From Streptomyces sp. NBC_00670 (lineage in GTDB: Bacteria; Actinomycetota; Actinomycetes; Streptomycetales; Streptomycetaceae): DNA of 64,000 bases. The number at the start of each line of letters is the position of its first letter. Within the stretch, counting starts at the first letter, position 1. Location of the stretch: NCBI RefSeq assembly GCF_036226765.1, contig NZ_CP109017.1, positions 5,209,001-5,273,000 of the forward strand, in the 5' to 3' direction. The notes below the pieces were generated by a model. It was not told where the DNA came from. It was given only the letters and a program-made list of their open reading frames with translations, and searched no databases. Positions 8,221 to 17,494 of the stretch are shown here, one piece after another. The position numbers and the translations under genes were made by a program.

Positions 8221-8249
8221 GGCGGTGAGGGGCGCTCAGGAAGGGAAGG

Positions 8250-9386
8250 GTGGAGCGTCTGCCAGTCACCGTGAGAGCGCTGGAGTGCGTCATGAGCGTG
8301 AACAGGCCGACGGCCGGCTCGGTGATGCTGTCCTGCATGCCGCTGGCGGCCATGGCCGTCGTGGCGGTCGCGGACGTCGTCGCCGGACCGGGCGTGGGTT
8401 TCCTGCCGCTGGTCTCGCTGGGACCGGCTTTCGCCGGCCTGGTCGGCGGATGGCGGCGCACGGCGCTGATCGGTGCGATGGCCCTCGCACTCTGTGCGGG
8501 ACTCGGTCTCTACGACGGCCTGTTCGAGGGGCGCCGGGGGCTCACCGCGCTGGCGTCGGTGGCGGGAGTCACCGCCGCGGGCGTCGCGGCCGCTGTGATG
8601 CGGTCCCGCCGGGAGGCCGAACTGGCCGGCATGCGGTTGATCGCCGAGGCCGCCCAGCGGGTCCTCCTGCGCCCGGTGCAGCGGACCGCCGGCCCGCTCC
8701 AAGTGGCCGTCTCCTACACGTCCGCCGTTGCCGAGGCCCGTATCGGCGGCGACCTCTACGAGGTGGTCGCGTCGCCGCACGGCGTCCGGGTGATCGTGGG
8801 AGATGTGCAGGGCAAGGGACTGGCCGCCGTGGAAACGGCCGCGGTGGTGCTCGGCGCCTTCCGGGAAGCCGCCCATGACGAGCCCTCGCTCCTGGGGCTG
8901 GGTAAGCGCCTGGAGCGCAGCGTTTCACGGGATCCGGAGGGGGAGAAGTTCGTCACCGCCGTCCTGGCCGAGATCGGCTCCGGCGGCGAGGCGGCCGTCC
9001 TCAGCTTCGGACACCCCGCCCCGATGGTCGTATGCGCGGACGGCACCGTCCACTTCCCGCAGCCGCCGTCCTACGCACTGCCTCTGGGTCTGGGCGCCTA
9101 CGCAGCCGATGACCCGGAACCGTACCGGGTCGGCTTCGTGCCGGGCGACCAGATGCTGCTCTACACCGACGGCGTCACCGAGGCCCGCGACGACACCGGT
9201 TCGTTCTATCCGCTCGCCGACCGGGCGCACCTGCTTGAGGAATCCGACGCGCACCGTGCCCTGGAGGGAGTGCGCGAGGACCTCCTGCGGCACACCGCGG
9301 GACCGTTGCACGACGACGCGGCCATGCTCCTGCTGCGCTATCACGGACACGGTCGGGGCGAGGGCGGGTACCTGCCCGGCGCCTGA
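8250..9386 (+). CDS. Membrane-anchored SpoIIE-type (PP2C-like) serine phosphatase
   Basis: Predicted 378-residue protein. Residues about 20-110 hold three or four hydrophobic segments. From about 145 there is a SpoIIE/RsbU-type phosphatase domain with the metal-site motifs ARIGGDLYE, GDVQGKGLAA, FGHPAPMV, LLYTDGVTEARD and HDDAAML. Such enzymes dephosphorylate STAS anti-anti-sigma factors in partner-switching stress cascades. No STAS or RsbW-type kinase gene is adjacent, so the partner is elsewhere or the enzyme acts differently. GTG 8250 follows GGAAGGG; ATG 8292 is an alternative start. It probably shares a transcript with marR 34 bp downstream. Confidence 0.87.
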   Translation: MERLPVTVRALECVMSVNRPTAGSVMLSCMPLAAMAVVAVADVVAGPGVGFLPLVSLGPAFAGLVGGWRRTALIGAMALALCAGLGLYDGLFEGRRGLTALASVAGVTAAGVAAAVMRSRREAELAGMRLIAEAAQRVLLRPVQRTAGPLQVAVSYTSAVAEARIGGDLYEVVASPHGVRVIVGDVQGKGLAAVETAAVVLGAFREAAHDEPSLLGLGKRLERSVSRDPEGEKFVTAVLAEIGSGGEAAVLSFGHPAPMVVCADGTVHFPQPPSYALPLGLGAYAADDPEPYRVGFVPGDQMLLYTDGVTEARDDTGSFYPLADRAHLLEESDAHRALEGVREDLLRHTAGPLHDDAAMLLLRYHGHGRGEGGYLPGA

Positions 9387-9420
9387 ACGGGCGACGATTT
9401 CGGCACGGTAGAAAGGACAC

Positions 9421-9960
9421 ATGCAGATGCCGGAACACAGGTCCCTCGAAGGGATCACCGACGATGTCGACACGGTCACCCGGGCGGTACTCACCGCTTC
9501 CCGACTGCTGGTGGCGGTCTCCGCACGGTCGCTCGCCGCGGTGGAGGAGCGGGTCACCGTGCCCCAGTTCCGGATGCTCGTCGTGCTGTCCACCCGGGGC
9601 GCCACCAAACTGGTCGCGCTCGCCGACCTGCTCCAGGTCGCGCCGTCGACGGCCATGCGCATGGTGGACCGGCTCATCGCGGCCGGCCTCGCGGACCGGC
9701 AGGCCAATCCTGGCAACCGCCGGGAGACGCTGCTGCGGCTCACGCCGGAAGGACGGCGCACGGTCGAGTACGTCACGGCCCGGCGGCGTGCGGAGATCGC
9801 CGCGATCGTCGAGAAGCTCAGACCGGTGCAGCGGCTGGCGCTCATCGAAGCCCTGGCCGCCTTCAACGAGGCGGGTGGGGAGTCCGCCGCTCTCGCCGCC
9901 GATGCCGGGGTGTTCCCCCTCGGCTGGGCGGTGGACACCGCGGCCGTACCCGAGGCTTGA
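9421..9960 (+). CDS. MarR-family transcriptional regulator
   Basis: Predicted 179-residue winged-helix repressor. The HTH lies at about residues 55-90 (ATKLVALADLLQVAPSTAMRMVDRLIAAGL) and the wing at about 93-110 (ADRQANPGNRRETLLRLTPEG), flanked by dimerisation helices. ATG 9421 follows a GAAAGGA box. It is second in a two-gene unit behind the phosphatase. Three copies of one palindrome lie within 4.6 kb upstream and downstream, one at its own operon promoter, so it is the obvious candidate to bind them. MarR proteins typically respond to phenolics, oxidants or metals; the ligand here is unknown. Confidence 0.9.
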   Translation: MQMPEHRSLEGITDDVDTVTRAVLTASRLLVAVSARSLAAVEERVTVPQFRMLVVLSTRGATKLVALADLLQVAPSTAMRMVDRLIAAGLADRQANPGNRRETLLRLTPEGRRTVEYVTARRRAEIAAIVEKLRPVQRLALIEALAAFNEAGGESAALAADAGVFPLGWAVDTAAVPEA

Positions 9961-10013
9961 CGGTCGCCGGACTCCGGTCAGAAGAGGCCGGCTCTTCTGC
10001 GCCCGTCCATTTT

Positions 10014-10026
10014 TTGCATAGTGCAA
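10014..10026. promoter_or_regulatory. Candidate MarR operator, site 2
   Basis: TTGCATAGTGCAA is a near-perfect inverted repeat preceded by further T residues. It starts 54 bp after the marR stop and lies upstream of the membrane-protein gene. The TGCATAGT part could double as a -10 element, so binding would block transcription of the downstream gene. Confidence 0.65.
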
Positions 10027-10163
10027 GAGGGGTACGGATGCCAGGTTTCGCCGCCATGTGCCTGCGGGGTGTGCGGACCGAGATGGTGCGTCGGCTCCGT
10101 CCGGGGCGGTGGAACGCCTCCCCGGGACGCGCCCGAGAAGGGCACGGGAAGTGGGGGGATCAC

Positions 10164-10886
10164 ATGCGTACCTGGCGCCGGGCTCCGGCCCCCGCCGAGC
10201 GGCACGTGAGGACTCATGTCCGCTCCATGGTGTGGGGGCCGGCGGAGTTCGTGGGCCTGCCGCCGTGGTGTTTGGTCGGTGAGGGAGTCCTCGCCGGCGT
10301 GCTGGGCGCGGGAGCGGTCGTGGGCACGGCCCTCCTCGGTGCCTGGACCGGCAGACCCGCGCTCGCGAGCGGCGAGGCGGGCGTGGTGTGCGCTCTGGCG
10401 CTCGCCCTCTACCTGCTGCTGATACGGGCAGGCCGGGCACTGGTGGGCATCGTCGCCGTACTGGGCGTGTGCCTCGCTCTCCAGGCGCCTCAGGCCGCCG
10501 CGGGCGTAGTCCTCGCGGAACGGGGAGAGGTGCAGTCCGTGGTCGTGACGTCCGTACGGACCAGGGCCCAGTCACTTGATGGACGGGGCCGTTATGTCTG
10601 TTCGGTGGCGGACCGCGACGGCGTACCCCTCGCGGTCCGTATCTGGCGAGGATGCGGGCGGACCACGCGCCCCGGGGACGCGCTCGCCATCGTCCATGAT
10701 CCGATGGGGCGGGTCCCTCCCCGCGGGGTCACAACCAGGGCGGGAGCAATCGGGGCGCTACGGGGCCTCGGCGGCTGGGCCACGGCTCTGGTGGTCGGGT
10801 GTGTGACCGCGGTGGTGCGGTCCTTCCGGCTGTCTCTGCCGCCCGCCCCCGTGGCCGGTGGAGACGCCGACGGAGCGGAGGGATGA
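10164..10886 (+). CDS. Membrane protein of unknown function
   Basis: Predicted 240-residue protein. Two or three hydrophobic segments lie at about residues 32-110 (LVGEGVLAGVLGAGAVVGTALL, AGVVCALALALYLLL, ALVGIVAVLGVCLAL). A soluble loop of about 80 residues with two Cys (YVCSVADRDG and RIWRGCGRTT) follows, and a final hydrophobic segment near the C-terminus. ATG 10164 is chosen for the GGGGGGA box before it. ATG 10038, just after the operator, also has a plausible AGAGGGG box but would add a low-complexity arm. No family recognised. The palindrome at 10014 suggests MarR control. Confidence 0.65.
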   Translation: MRTWRRAPAPAERHVRTHVRSMVWGPAEFVGLPPWCLVGEGVLAGVLGAGAVVGTALLGAWTGRPALASGEAGVVCALALALYLLLIRAGRALVGIVAVLGVCLALQAPQAAAGVVLAERGEVQSVVVTSVRTRAQSLDGRGRYVCSVADRDGVPLAVRIWRGCGRTTRPGDALAIVHDPMGRVPPRGVTTRAGAIGALRGLGGWATALVVGCVTAVVRSFRLSLPPAPVAGGDADGAEG

Positions 10887-10967
10887 ACCCTTCTCTTCGC
10901 CGGTGGGCCCGCGGGTCACCGACGCCCCCGCCACCTGCCGGACGGGGACGGATGCCCTGTCCGGCCG

Positions 10968-12785
10968 TCATCCGTACGTCGGATGTGCCGCCGCGTCGTG
11001 CACCGCGCGCAGGGCGCTCTGGTGGCTGAGCCACCCGACCGGTCCGCCGTATGCCGGGTCGAGCACCGGCACCCCGGTGCCCGCCGATGCCAGTAGGGCG
11101 TGCAGAGCCTGGGCGAGGGGTTGGTCGACGGTGACGGGCGCGGGCGGCTCGGCGAGTTCTCCGATGCGTGCCGGAGCCGCGTCAGGCTGTTCCGCCAGGG
11201 CCTCGGCCACCGCCTGGGCGGTGACGACACCGACGTACTTCCCGGCGTCGTCGAGTACCGGCAGCGCACCGTGTCCGGACAGTCTCAGCAGGTCGGCGGC
11301 GTCCGTGAGGGCCATGGACGACGGCAGGGGCGAGGGCAGGGTCTCCATGACGGCACCGACCCGCTGGGCGCCGATCCGCGCGCCGCGGACGGGGCCTTCC
11401 ATGTCGATGCCGCGGCGGCGCAGTTTGAGGGTGTAGATGGTGTCGCGGGTCAGCAGGCGGCTGGTGGCGGTTGCCAGCACGATGGCCAGCATCAGCGGCA
11501 GGATGATCGAGTACTCGCCGGTCAGCTCGAAGAGGATCACCACGGCGGTGATCGGGGCCCGGGAGGCACCCGCGAAGACGGCGCCCATCCCGACCAGCGC
11601 GTAAGCGCCCACCGCGCCGGCTGTGCCGGGCAGCAGGTCGTGGACACCGATGCCGTACGCCGCGCCGAGCATCGCGCCGATGAACAGGCTGGGCGCGAAG
11701 ACGCCGCCCGAGCCGCCGATTCCGATGGTCAGGCTGGTCGCCAGCATCTTGCCCACCAACAGCAGCAGCAGGAACCCGATCGCATAGCCGCCCTCGGTGG
11801 CCCTCTCCAGGACCGGGTAGCCGACGCCGTACATCTGGGGCAGGGCCAGCAGTACCAGCCCGAGCGCCAGTCCGCCGACTGCCGGGCGAGGCCACTCCGG
11901 GCCGCGCCAGAGCCAGTCGCAGGCGTCCTCGACCAGATACAGGAAGCGCGAGAAGCCCACGCCGACCATGGCGGCGACGACTCCGAGCAGGGCGAACAGA
12001 CCGTACTGGGGCAGGTGGGCGACGTGGAAGTCCGGCAGGTCCAGGAAAGCGGTGTCGCCGAAGGCCGCCCGGCCGATCACGCTGGCGGTGACGCTGGCCA
12101 GCACCGTCGCCCCGAACGCCTCCGCGCTGAAGGTGCCCAGGATCAGCTCCATGGCGAAGAAGACGCCGGCCAGCGGGGCGTTGAAGGTGGCCGCGATGCC
12201 GCCCGCAGCGCCGCAGGCGACCAGGAGCTTCATCCGTCCCTCGGTCGCCGCCGTCATGCGGCCGAGCGTCGAGCCGAGCGCCGAGCCGATCTGCACGATC
12301 GGTCCCTCGCGTCCGACCGAGCCGCCGGAGCCGATGGTCAAGGCGGAGGCCAGCGTCTTGACGACGGCGACCTTGGGACTGATCCGTCCGCCGCGCTGGG
12401 CGACGGCGAGCATGACCTCCGGTACCCCGTGTCCGCGGGCCTCCCGGGCGAACCGGTCCACCAGCGGCCCGTACAGCAGGCCGCCCACCACGGGCGCGAG
12501 GAGCACGACGTACCGGCCGAGCCACGGCACGTGCGGGTTGTCCGCACCGGTGGTGGCCGCGTAGTCGGCGTGGCCGGAGAAGAGGTGCGTGAACGCCTGG
12601 ATGCACCAGCGGAAGACGACCGAGCCCGCACCCGCACCGGCTCCGATGACCACCGCGAGGAACATCGGGAGCCAGGGCGCGGAGCGCAGTCTCGCCCCTC
12701 TTCTCGCCGGGAACGGGCCGCCCGGTGCCGCACTGATCACTTGTTCCGCGTGCTTGCTGTCGATGGTCGGCCCACTGCCTCGCAT
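10968..12785 (-). CDS. CLC-family chloride channel/transporter with two CBS domains
   Basis: Predicted 605-residue protein. CLC signatures are GSGGSVGREGP near residue 150 (carrying the gating Glu), FNAPLAGVFFAMELI, and GIGGSGGVFAPSLFIGA. Two CBS domains follow from about residue 480 (LPVLDDAGKYVGVVTAQAVA, GVPVLDPAYGGPVGWLSHQSA). Two features are odd. The anion filter reads GSGGS, not GSGIP. The position of the internal proton glutamate of E. coli ClC (second E of IIEEM) appears to be Leu (AMELI), a trait of channel-type CLCs. ATG 12785 follows GAAGGGGA; ATG 12800 abuts the operator and is less likely. Confidence 0.92.
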   Translation of the reverse strand: MRGSGPTIDSKHAEQVISAAPGGPFPARRGARLRSAPWLPMFLAVVIGAGAGAGSVVFRWCIQAFTHLFSGHADYAATTGADNPHVPWLGRYVVLLAPVVGGLLYGPLVDRFAREARGHGVPEVMLAVAQRGGRISPKVAVVKTLASALTIGSGGSVGREGPIVQIGSALGSTLGRMTAATEGRMKLLVACGAAGGIAATFNAPLAGVFFAMELILGTFSAEAFGATVLASVTASVIGRAAFGDTAFLDLPDFHVAHLPQYGLFALLGVVAAMVGVGFSRFLYLVEDACDWLWRGPEWPRPAVGGLALGLVLLALPQMYGVGYPVLERATEGGYAIGFLLLLLVGKMLATSLTIGIGGSGGVFAPSLFIGAMLGAAYGIGVHDLLPGTAGAVGAYALVGMGAVFAGASRAPITAVVILFELTGEYSIILPLMLAIVLATATSRLLTRDTIYTLKLRRRGIDMEGPVRGARIGAQRVGAVMETLPSPLPSSMALTDAADLLRLSGHGALPVLDDAGKYVGVVTAQAVAEALAEQPDAAPARIGELAEPPAPVTVDQPLAQALHALLASAGTGVPVLDPAYGGPVGWLSHQSALRAVHDAAAHPTYG

Positions 12786-12802
12786 TGCTTCCCCTTCCAT
12801 AC

Positions 12803-12819
12803 TTTTGCATTATGCAAAA
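12803..12819. promoter_or_regulatory. Candidate MarR operator, site 3 (perfect palindrome)
   Basis: TTTTGCATTATGCAAAA is a perfect 8-1-8 inverted repeat. It sits 18 bp before the CLC start on one side and upstream of the divergent DUF4396 gene on the other. It is the best copy of the motif shared with 8206 and 10014. Confidence 0.75.
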
Positions 12820-13147
12820 CCTGTCAAGCGGGCATCTCGCCGGGGTTTCGGTGTGGTGCCGTGGAAGGCGGTACGTCGGGCAGGGCTCGGGGCGTGGGAA
12901 GCGCGGTCGTCGCCGCGCGGGGTGGGAGCCGCGACGAGGTCGACGGCCGAGGCCCGGGCCGCCGTGCGTTCCCGTCCGGTGGTGCCGTGCTTGCTCGTCG
13001 TCGGCCGTCGGGTGTTGTCGGCGTCCTTTTCCCGGGCGACGGCCGCTCCGCCGCTCGACGGGACCTCGGCACGGTCGGCCGTGTGCCTCGCGGCTGTCCG
13101 GGGTACCTGGGTTGCCTCGTGCAGCAGCCCGTCCAGCAGGAGATCAC
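12820..13147. other. Long untranslated stretch before the DUF4396 gene
   Basis: 328 bp between the palindrome at 12803 and the DUF4396 start. No protein-like frame was seen on either strand, and no known riboswitch or clear terminator was recognised. If transcription starts near the palindrome this is an unusually long leader. Otherwise the gene has its own promoter within it. Confidence 0.4.
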
Positions 13148-13852
13148 ATGGACCCACGCACGCAACCCGCCGGCTGGATCGAGACGATCGGCTGGCTGAG
13201 TCTCGGCGTTGCTTTCGCCAGTGCGCTGATCATCGCCTTCGACATCTTCGGACGCGGATACCGCCAGAAGATGTGGATCATGAATCTGGTCTTCCCGATC
13301 ACCGCGCTGTACTGGGGCCCGGTCGCTCTCTGGTTCTACTTCACTCGTGGGCGGCGCGACTCCGTGCCGGTGATCGAGGAGCGGGGGCAGCCCGATCCGG
13401 GAGAAGTGCCGGGCTGGGTCGTGCAGTCGAAGGCGATCAGTCACTGTGGGGCGGGGTGCACGCTCGGTGACATCCTCGGTGAATGGCTGGTCTACGCCTC
13501 CGGCCTCGCGATCGCGGGCAAGGCCCTGTACGCGGACTTCGTTCTCGACTTCGCTTTCGCCTGGCTCCTCGGCGTGGTCTTCCAGTACTTCACTATCGCG
13601 CCGATGCGTGACGTCAGCAGGGCTCGGGGGATCTGGCTCGCGATCAAGGCCGACACCCTGTCGATCCTCGCGTTCCAGGTGGGCCTCTTCCTCGGCATGT
13701 GGGTCTATCAAGAGGTGATCTTCTCGCCGGGGCTGCCCAAGACGACGGCTGCCTACTGGATGCTGATGCAGGTGTCGATGGTGGTGGGTTTCTTCACGGC
13801 GTGGCCGGTGAACGCCTGGCTGGTCCGCGTCGGCTGGAAGGAGAAGATGTGA
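13148..13852 (+). CDS. DUF4396-domain membrane protein
   Basis: Predicted 234-residue membrane protein. Two N-terminal hydrophobic segments precede a loop with the family signature SHCGAGCTLGDI (residues about 100-111, one His and two Cys, suggestive of metal or redox chemistry). About four more segments follow (WLVYASGLAIAGKAL, FAFAWLLGVVFQYF, ILAFQVGLFLGMWV, WMLMQVSMVVGFFTAW). ATG 13148 has a GGAG box at the proper distance. DUF4396 proteins have no established function. It is divergent from the CLC gene across operator site 3, so joint control is likely. Confidence 0.82.
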   Translation: MDPRTQPAGWIETIGWLSLGVAFASALIIAFDIFGRGYRQKMWIMNLVFPITALYWGPVALWFYFTRGRRDSVPVIEERGQPDPGEVPGWVVQSKAISHCGAGCTLGDILGEWLVYASGLAIAGKALYADFVLDFAFAWLLGVVFQYFTIAPMRDVSRARGIWLAIKADTLSILAFQVGLFLGMWVYQEVIFSPGLPKTTAAYWMLMQVSMVVGFFTAWPVNAWLVRVGWKEKM

Positions 13853-14054
13853 GCAGTCCGGTCCGGCTCACGATGTGCGCCTGTGCGTCGGGGCGGCCGA
13901 TCAGCAAAGCGAGCGACGGAATGATCACGAGTTACTGCACTGTGCCGTGAGGAGCCCGGCGACAGCGGATACCTGTATCCCTGCGAGGACCCTGAGCAGG
14001 GAAGGCCCCGACAGCGCCGAAAGATACGAACGTACTGGTCAGGGCCTATGCGTC

Positions 14055-15422
14055 TTAGCACTCGATGATGTTGACAGCGAGCCCGCCGCGCGCCGTCTCC
14101 TTGTACTTGACCGACATGTCCGCGCCCGTGTCCTTCATCGTCTTGATGACCTTGTCCAGGGAGACCTTGTGGGAGCCGTCGCCGCGCATGGCCATGCGGG
14201 CGGCGGTGACCGCCTTCACCGCGGCCATGCCGTTGCGTTCGATGCAGGGGATCTGGACGAGGCCGCCGACCGGGTCGCAGGTGAGGCCCAGGTTGTGTTC
14301 CATGCCGATCTCGGCGGCGTTCTCCACCTGCTCCGGGGAGCCGCCGAGCACCTCGGCGAGGGCGCCGGCCGCCATCGAGCAGGCGGAGCCGACCTCGCCC
14401 TGGCAGCCGACCTCGGCGCCGGAGATCGAGGCGTTCTCCTTGAAGAGCATGCCGATCGCGCCGGCCGCGAGCAGGAAGCGGACGACACCCTCCTCGTCGG
14501 CGCCCGGCACGAAGTCCATGTAGTAGTGGAGCACCGCCGGGATGATCCCGGCCGCGCCGTTGGTCGGGGCGGTCACCACCCGGCCGCCGGCCGCGTTCTC
14601 CTCGTTGACGGCCATCGCGTAGAGGGTGATCCACTCCATCGCCAGGGTCGCCGGGTCGCCCTCCGAGCGCAGCTTGCGCGCGGTGTTCGCGGCGCGGCGG
14701 CGCACCTTCAGACCGCCGGGCAGGATGCCCTCGCGGGACATGCCGCGCGCCACGCAGGCCTTCATCACGCGCCAGATCTCAAGGAGCCCGGCGCGGATCT
14801 CCTCCTCGGTGCGCCAGGACAGCTCGTTCTCCAGCATCAGCGCGGAGATGGACAGACCCGTCTCCTTCGTCAGGCGCAGCAGCTCGTCGCCCGTGCGGAA
14901 GGGGTACTTCAGGACGGTGTCGTCCAGCTTGATGCGGTCGGCGCCGACCGCCTCCTCGTCGACGACGAAGCCGCCGCCCACCGAGTAGTACGTCCTGGTC
15001 AGCAGCTCGGCGCCGGAGGCGTCGTACGCCCACAGGGTCATGCCGTTGGCGTGGTAGGGGAGGGCCTTGCGGCGGTGCAGGACGAGGTCGTCGTCGTAGG
15101 AGAAGGGGATCTCGTGGTCGCCCAGCAGGTTCAGGCGGCCCGACTCCTTGATCGCCTCGACCCGGTCGTCGGCGCGTTCGACGTCCACCGTGCGCGGGGA
15201 GGCGCCCTCCAGGCCGAGCAGCACCGCCTTGGGGGTGCCGTGGCCGTGGCCGGTGGCGCCCAGGGAGCCGTACAGCTCGGCGCGGACCGAGGCGGCGGGG
15301 TCCAGCAGGCCCTCGTTGCGCAGCCGGCGCGCGAACATGCGGGCCGCGCGCATCGGACCGACCGTGTGGGAGCTGGACGGGCCGATGCCGATCGAGAACA
15401 GGTCGAAGACCGAGATGGCCAC
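14055..15422 (-). CDS. sdaA: L-serine dehydratase (ammonia-lyase), single-chain iron-sulfur type
   Basis: Predicted 455-residue enzyme converting L-serine to pyruvate and ammonia. The N-terminal domain begins ISVFDLFSIGIGPSSSHTVGPM, the beta-domain signature. The C-terminal catalytic domain has CQGEVGSACSMAAGALAEVL and GLTCDPVGGLVQIPCIERNG, supplying the Cys ligands of the [4Fe-4S] cluster. It ends with the conserved C-terminal Cys (AVNIIEC). Start GTG 15422 follows AGGAG. It is the last gene of the gcvT-gcvH-glyA-sdaA strand run, 180 bp after glyA. Its 3' end is partly duplicated at 676, which marks the junction with the accessory segment. Confidence 0.97.
   Translation of the reverse strand: MAISVFDLFSIGIGPSSSHTVGPMRAARMFARRLRNEGLLDPAASVRAELYGSLGATGHGHGTPKAVLLGLEGASPRTVDVERADDRVEAIKESGRLNLLGDHEIPFSYDDDLVLHRRKALPYHANGMTLWAYDASGAELLTRTYYSVGGGFVVDEEAVGADRIKLDDTVLKYPFRTGDELLRLTKETGLSISALMLENELSWRTEEEIRAGLLEIWRVMKACVARGMSREGILPGGLKVRRRAANTARKLRSEGDPATLAMEWITLYAMAVNEENAAGGRVVTAPTNGAAGIIPAVLHYYMDFVPGADEEGVVRFLLAAGAIGMLFKENASISGAEVGCQGEVGSACSMAAGALAEVLGGSPEQVENAAEIGMEHNLGLTCDPVGGLVQIPCIERNGMAAVKAVTAARMAMRGDGSHKVSLDKVIKTMKDTGADMSVKYKETARGGLAVNIIEC
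14059..14079. repeat. Direct repeat copy 2 (end of sdaA), 21 bp
   Basis: Identical and co-oriented with 680-700. This copy lies inside intact sdaA. Excision between the two copies would remove about 13.4 kb and leave an sdaA end beside the GH25 gene. Confidence 0.6.
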
Positions 15423-15602
15423 GGGCGGACTCCTCTGGGCGGGGTGGTGCGAGGCGGGGCCGCCGCTCCCGCGCGGGTGTGGGCGCGGGCGCGGCGGCCG
15501 GGGTCCGGGGCGCGCGGGTTGCGGCGCGCCCCGGGGGTGCGGGCGTACGACGGTGCGTGCGCCCCCACAGGGCGTACGGCGGCGCGTGCGCCCTTGGACG
15601 TA

Positions 15603-16904
<1,302 letters not shown>

Positions 16905-16915
16905 GGGTGGGATCC

Positions 16916-17296
16916 TCAGCCGGCGATGAAGGCGGTGTACTCGTCCGCGGAGAGCAGGTCGTCCGGGGTGCCGGTGATCCGCACCTTGAACAGCCAGCCG
17001 CCCTCGAAGGGCGCGGAGTTCACCAGCGACGGGTCGCCGACCACGTCGTCGTTGACCTCGGTGACCTCACCGGTGACCGGGGAGTACAGGTCGCTGACCG
17101 ACTTGGTGGACTCCAGTTCGCCGCAGGTCTCGCCCGCGGTGACGGTGGCGCCGACGTCGGGGAGCTGGACGAAGACGACGTCGCCGAGCGCGTTGGCCGC
17201 GTGCTCGGTGATGCCGACCGTCGAGACGCCGTCCACGGCGTCCGACAGCCACTCGTGCTCCTTGCTGTAGCGCAGCTGCTGGGGGTTGTCGCTCAT
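16916..17296 (-). CDS. gcvH: Glycine cleavage system H protein
   Basis: Predicted 126-residue lipoyl carrier that shuttles the aminomethyl group between the P, T and L proteins. The lipoylation site is Lys in GELESTKSVSDLYSP; the family N-terminus reads LRYSKEHEWL. ATG 17296 follows a GGAG box; the longer upstream frame is low-complexity. It lies between gcvT and glyA. gcvP is not in the window, as is usual in Streptomyces. Confidence 0.97.
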   Translation of the reverse strand: MSDNPQQLRYSKEHEWLSDAVDGVSTVGITEHAANALGDVVFVQLPDVGATVTAGETCGELESTKSVSDLYSPVTGEVTEVNDDVVGDPSLVNSAPFEGGWLFKVRITGTPDDLLSADEYTAFIAG

Positions 17297-17494
17297 GGCT
17301 GGATTCTCCTGTACGCGGGGAATGGGGTGGGAATGGGGGGTGTGGGGGACGGGCGTGAAGTGGCTTGAGGTACGGGTGTGGGGCGGGCGCCCGGACGTGC
17401 GCCCAGTCTCCATGTCCCGGGCGCCCGGCGCGCGCAGAACCGTGCCGGGCCGTTCCGGGGTGCTCCCGGTTGCCCTGCCTGCTCGGCTGCGTCG

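Noticed and set aside
13967..13980. GGATACCTGTATCC near-palindrome after the DUF4396 gene
   Set aside because: The loop would be only two bases and no T-run follows. It is too weak to call a terminator or an operator.
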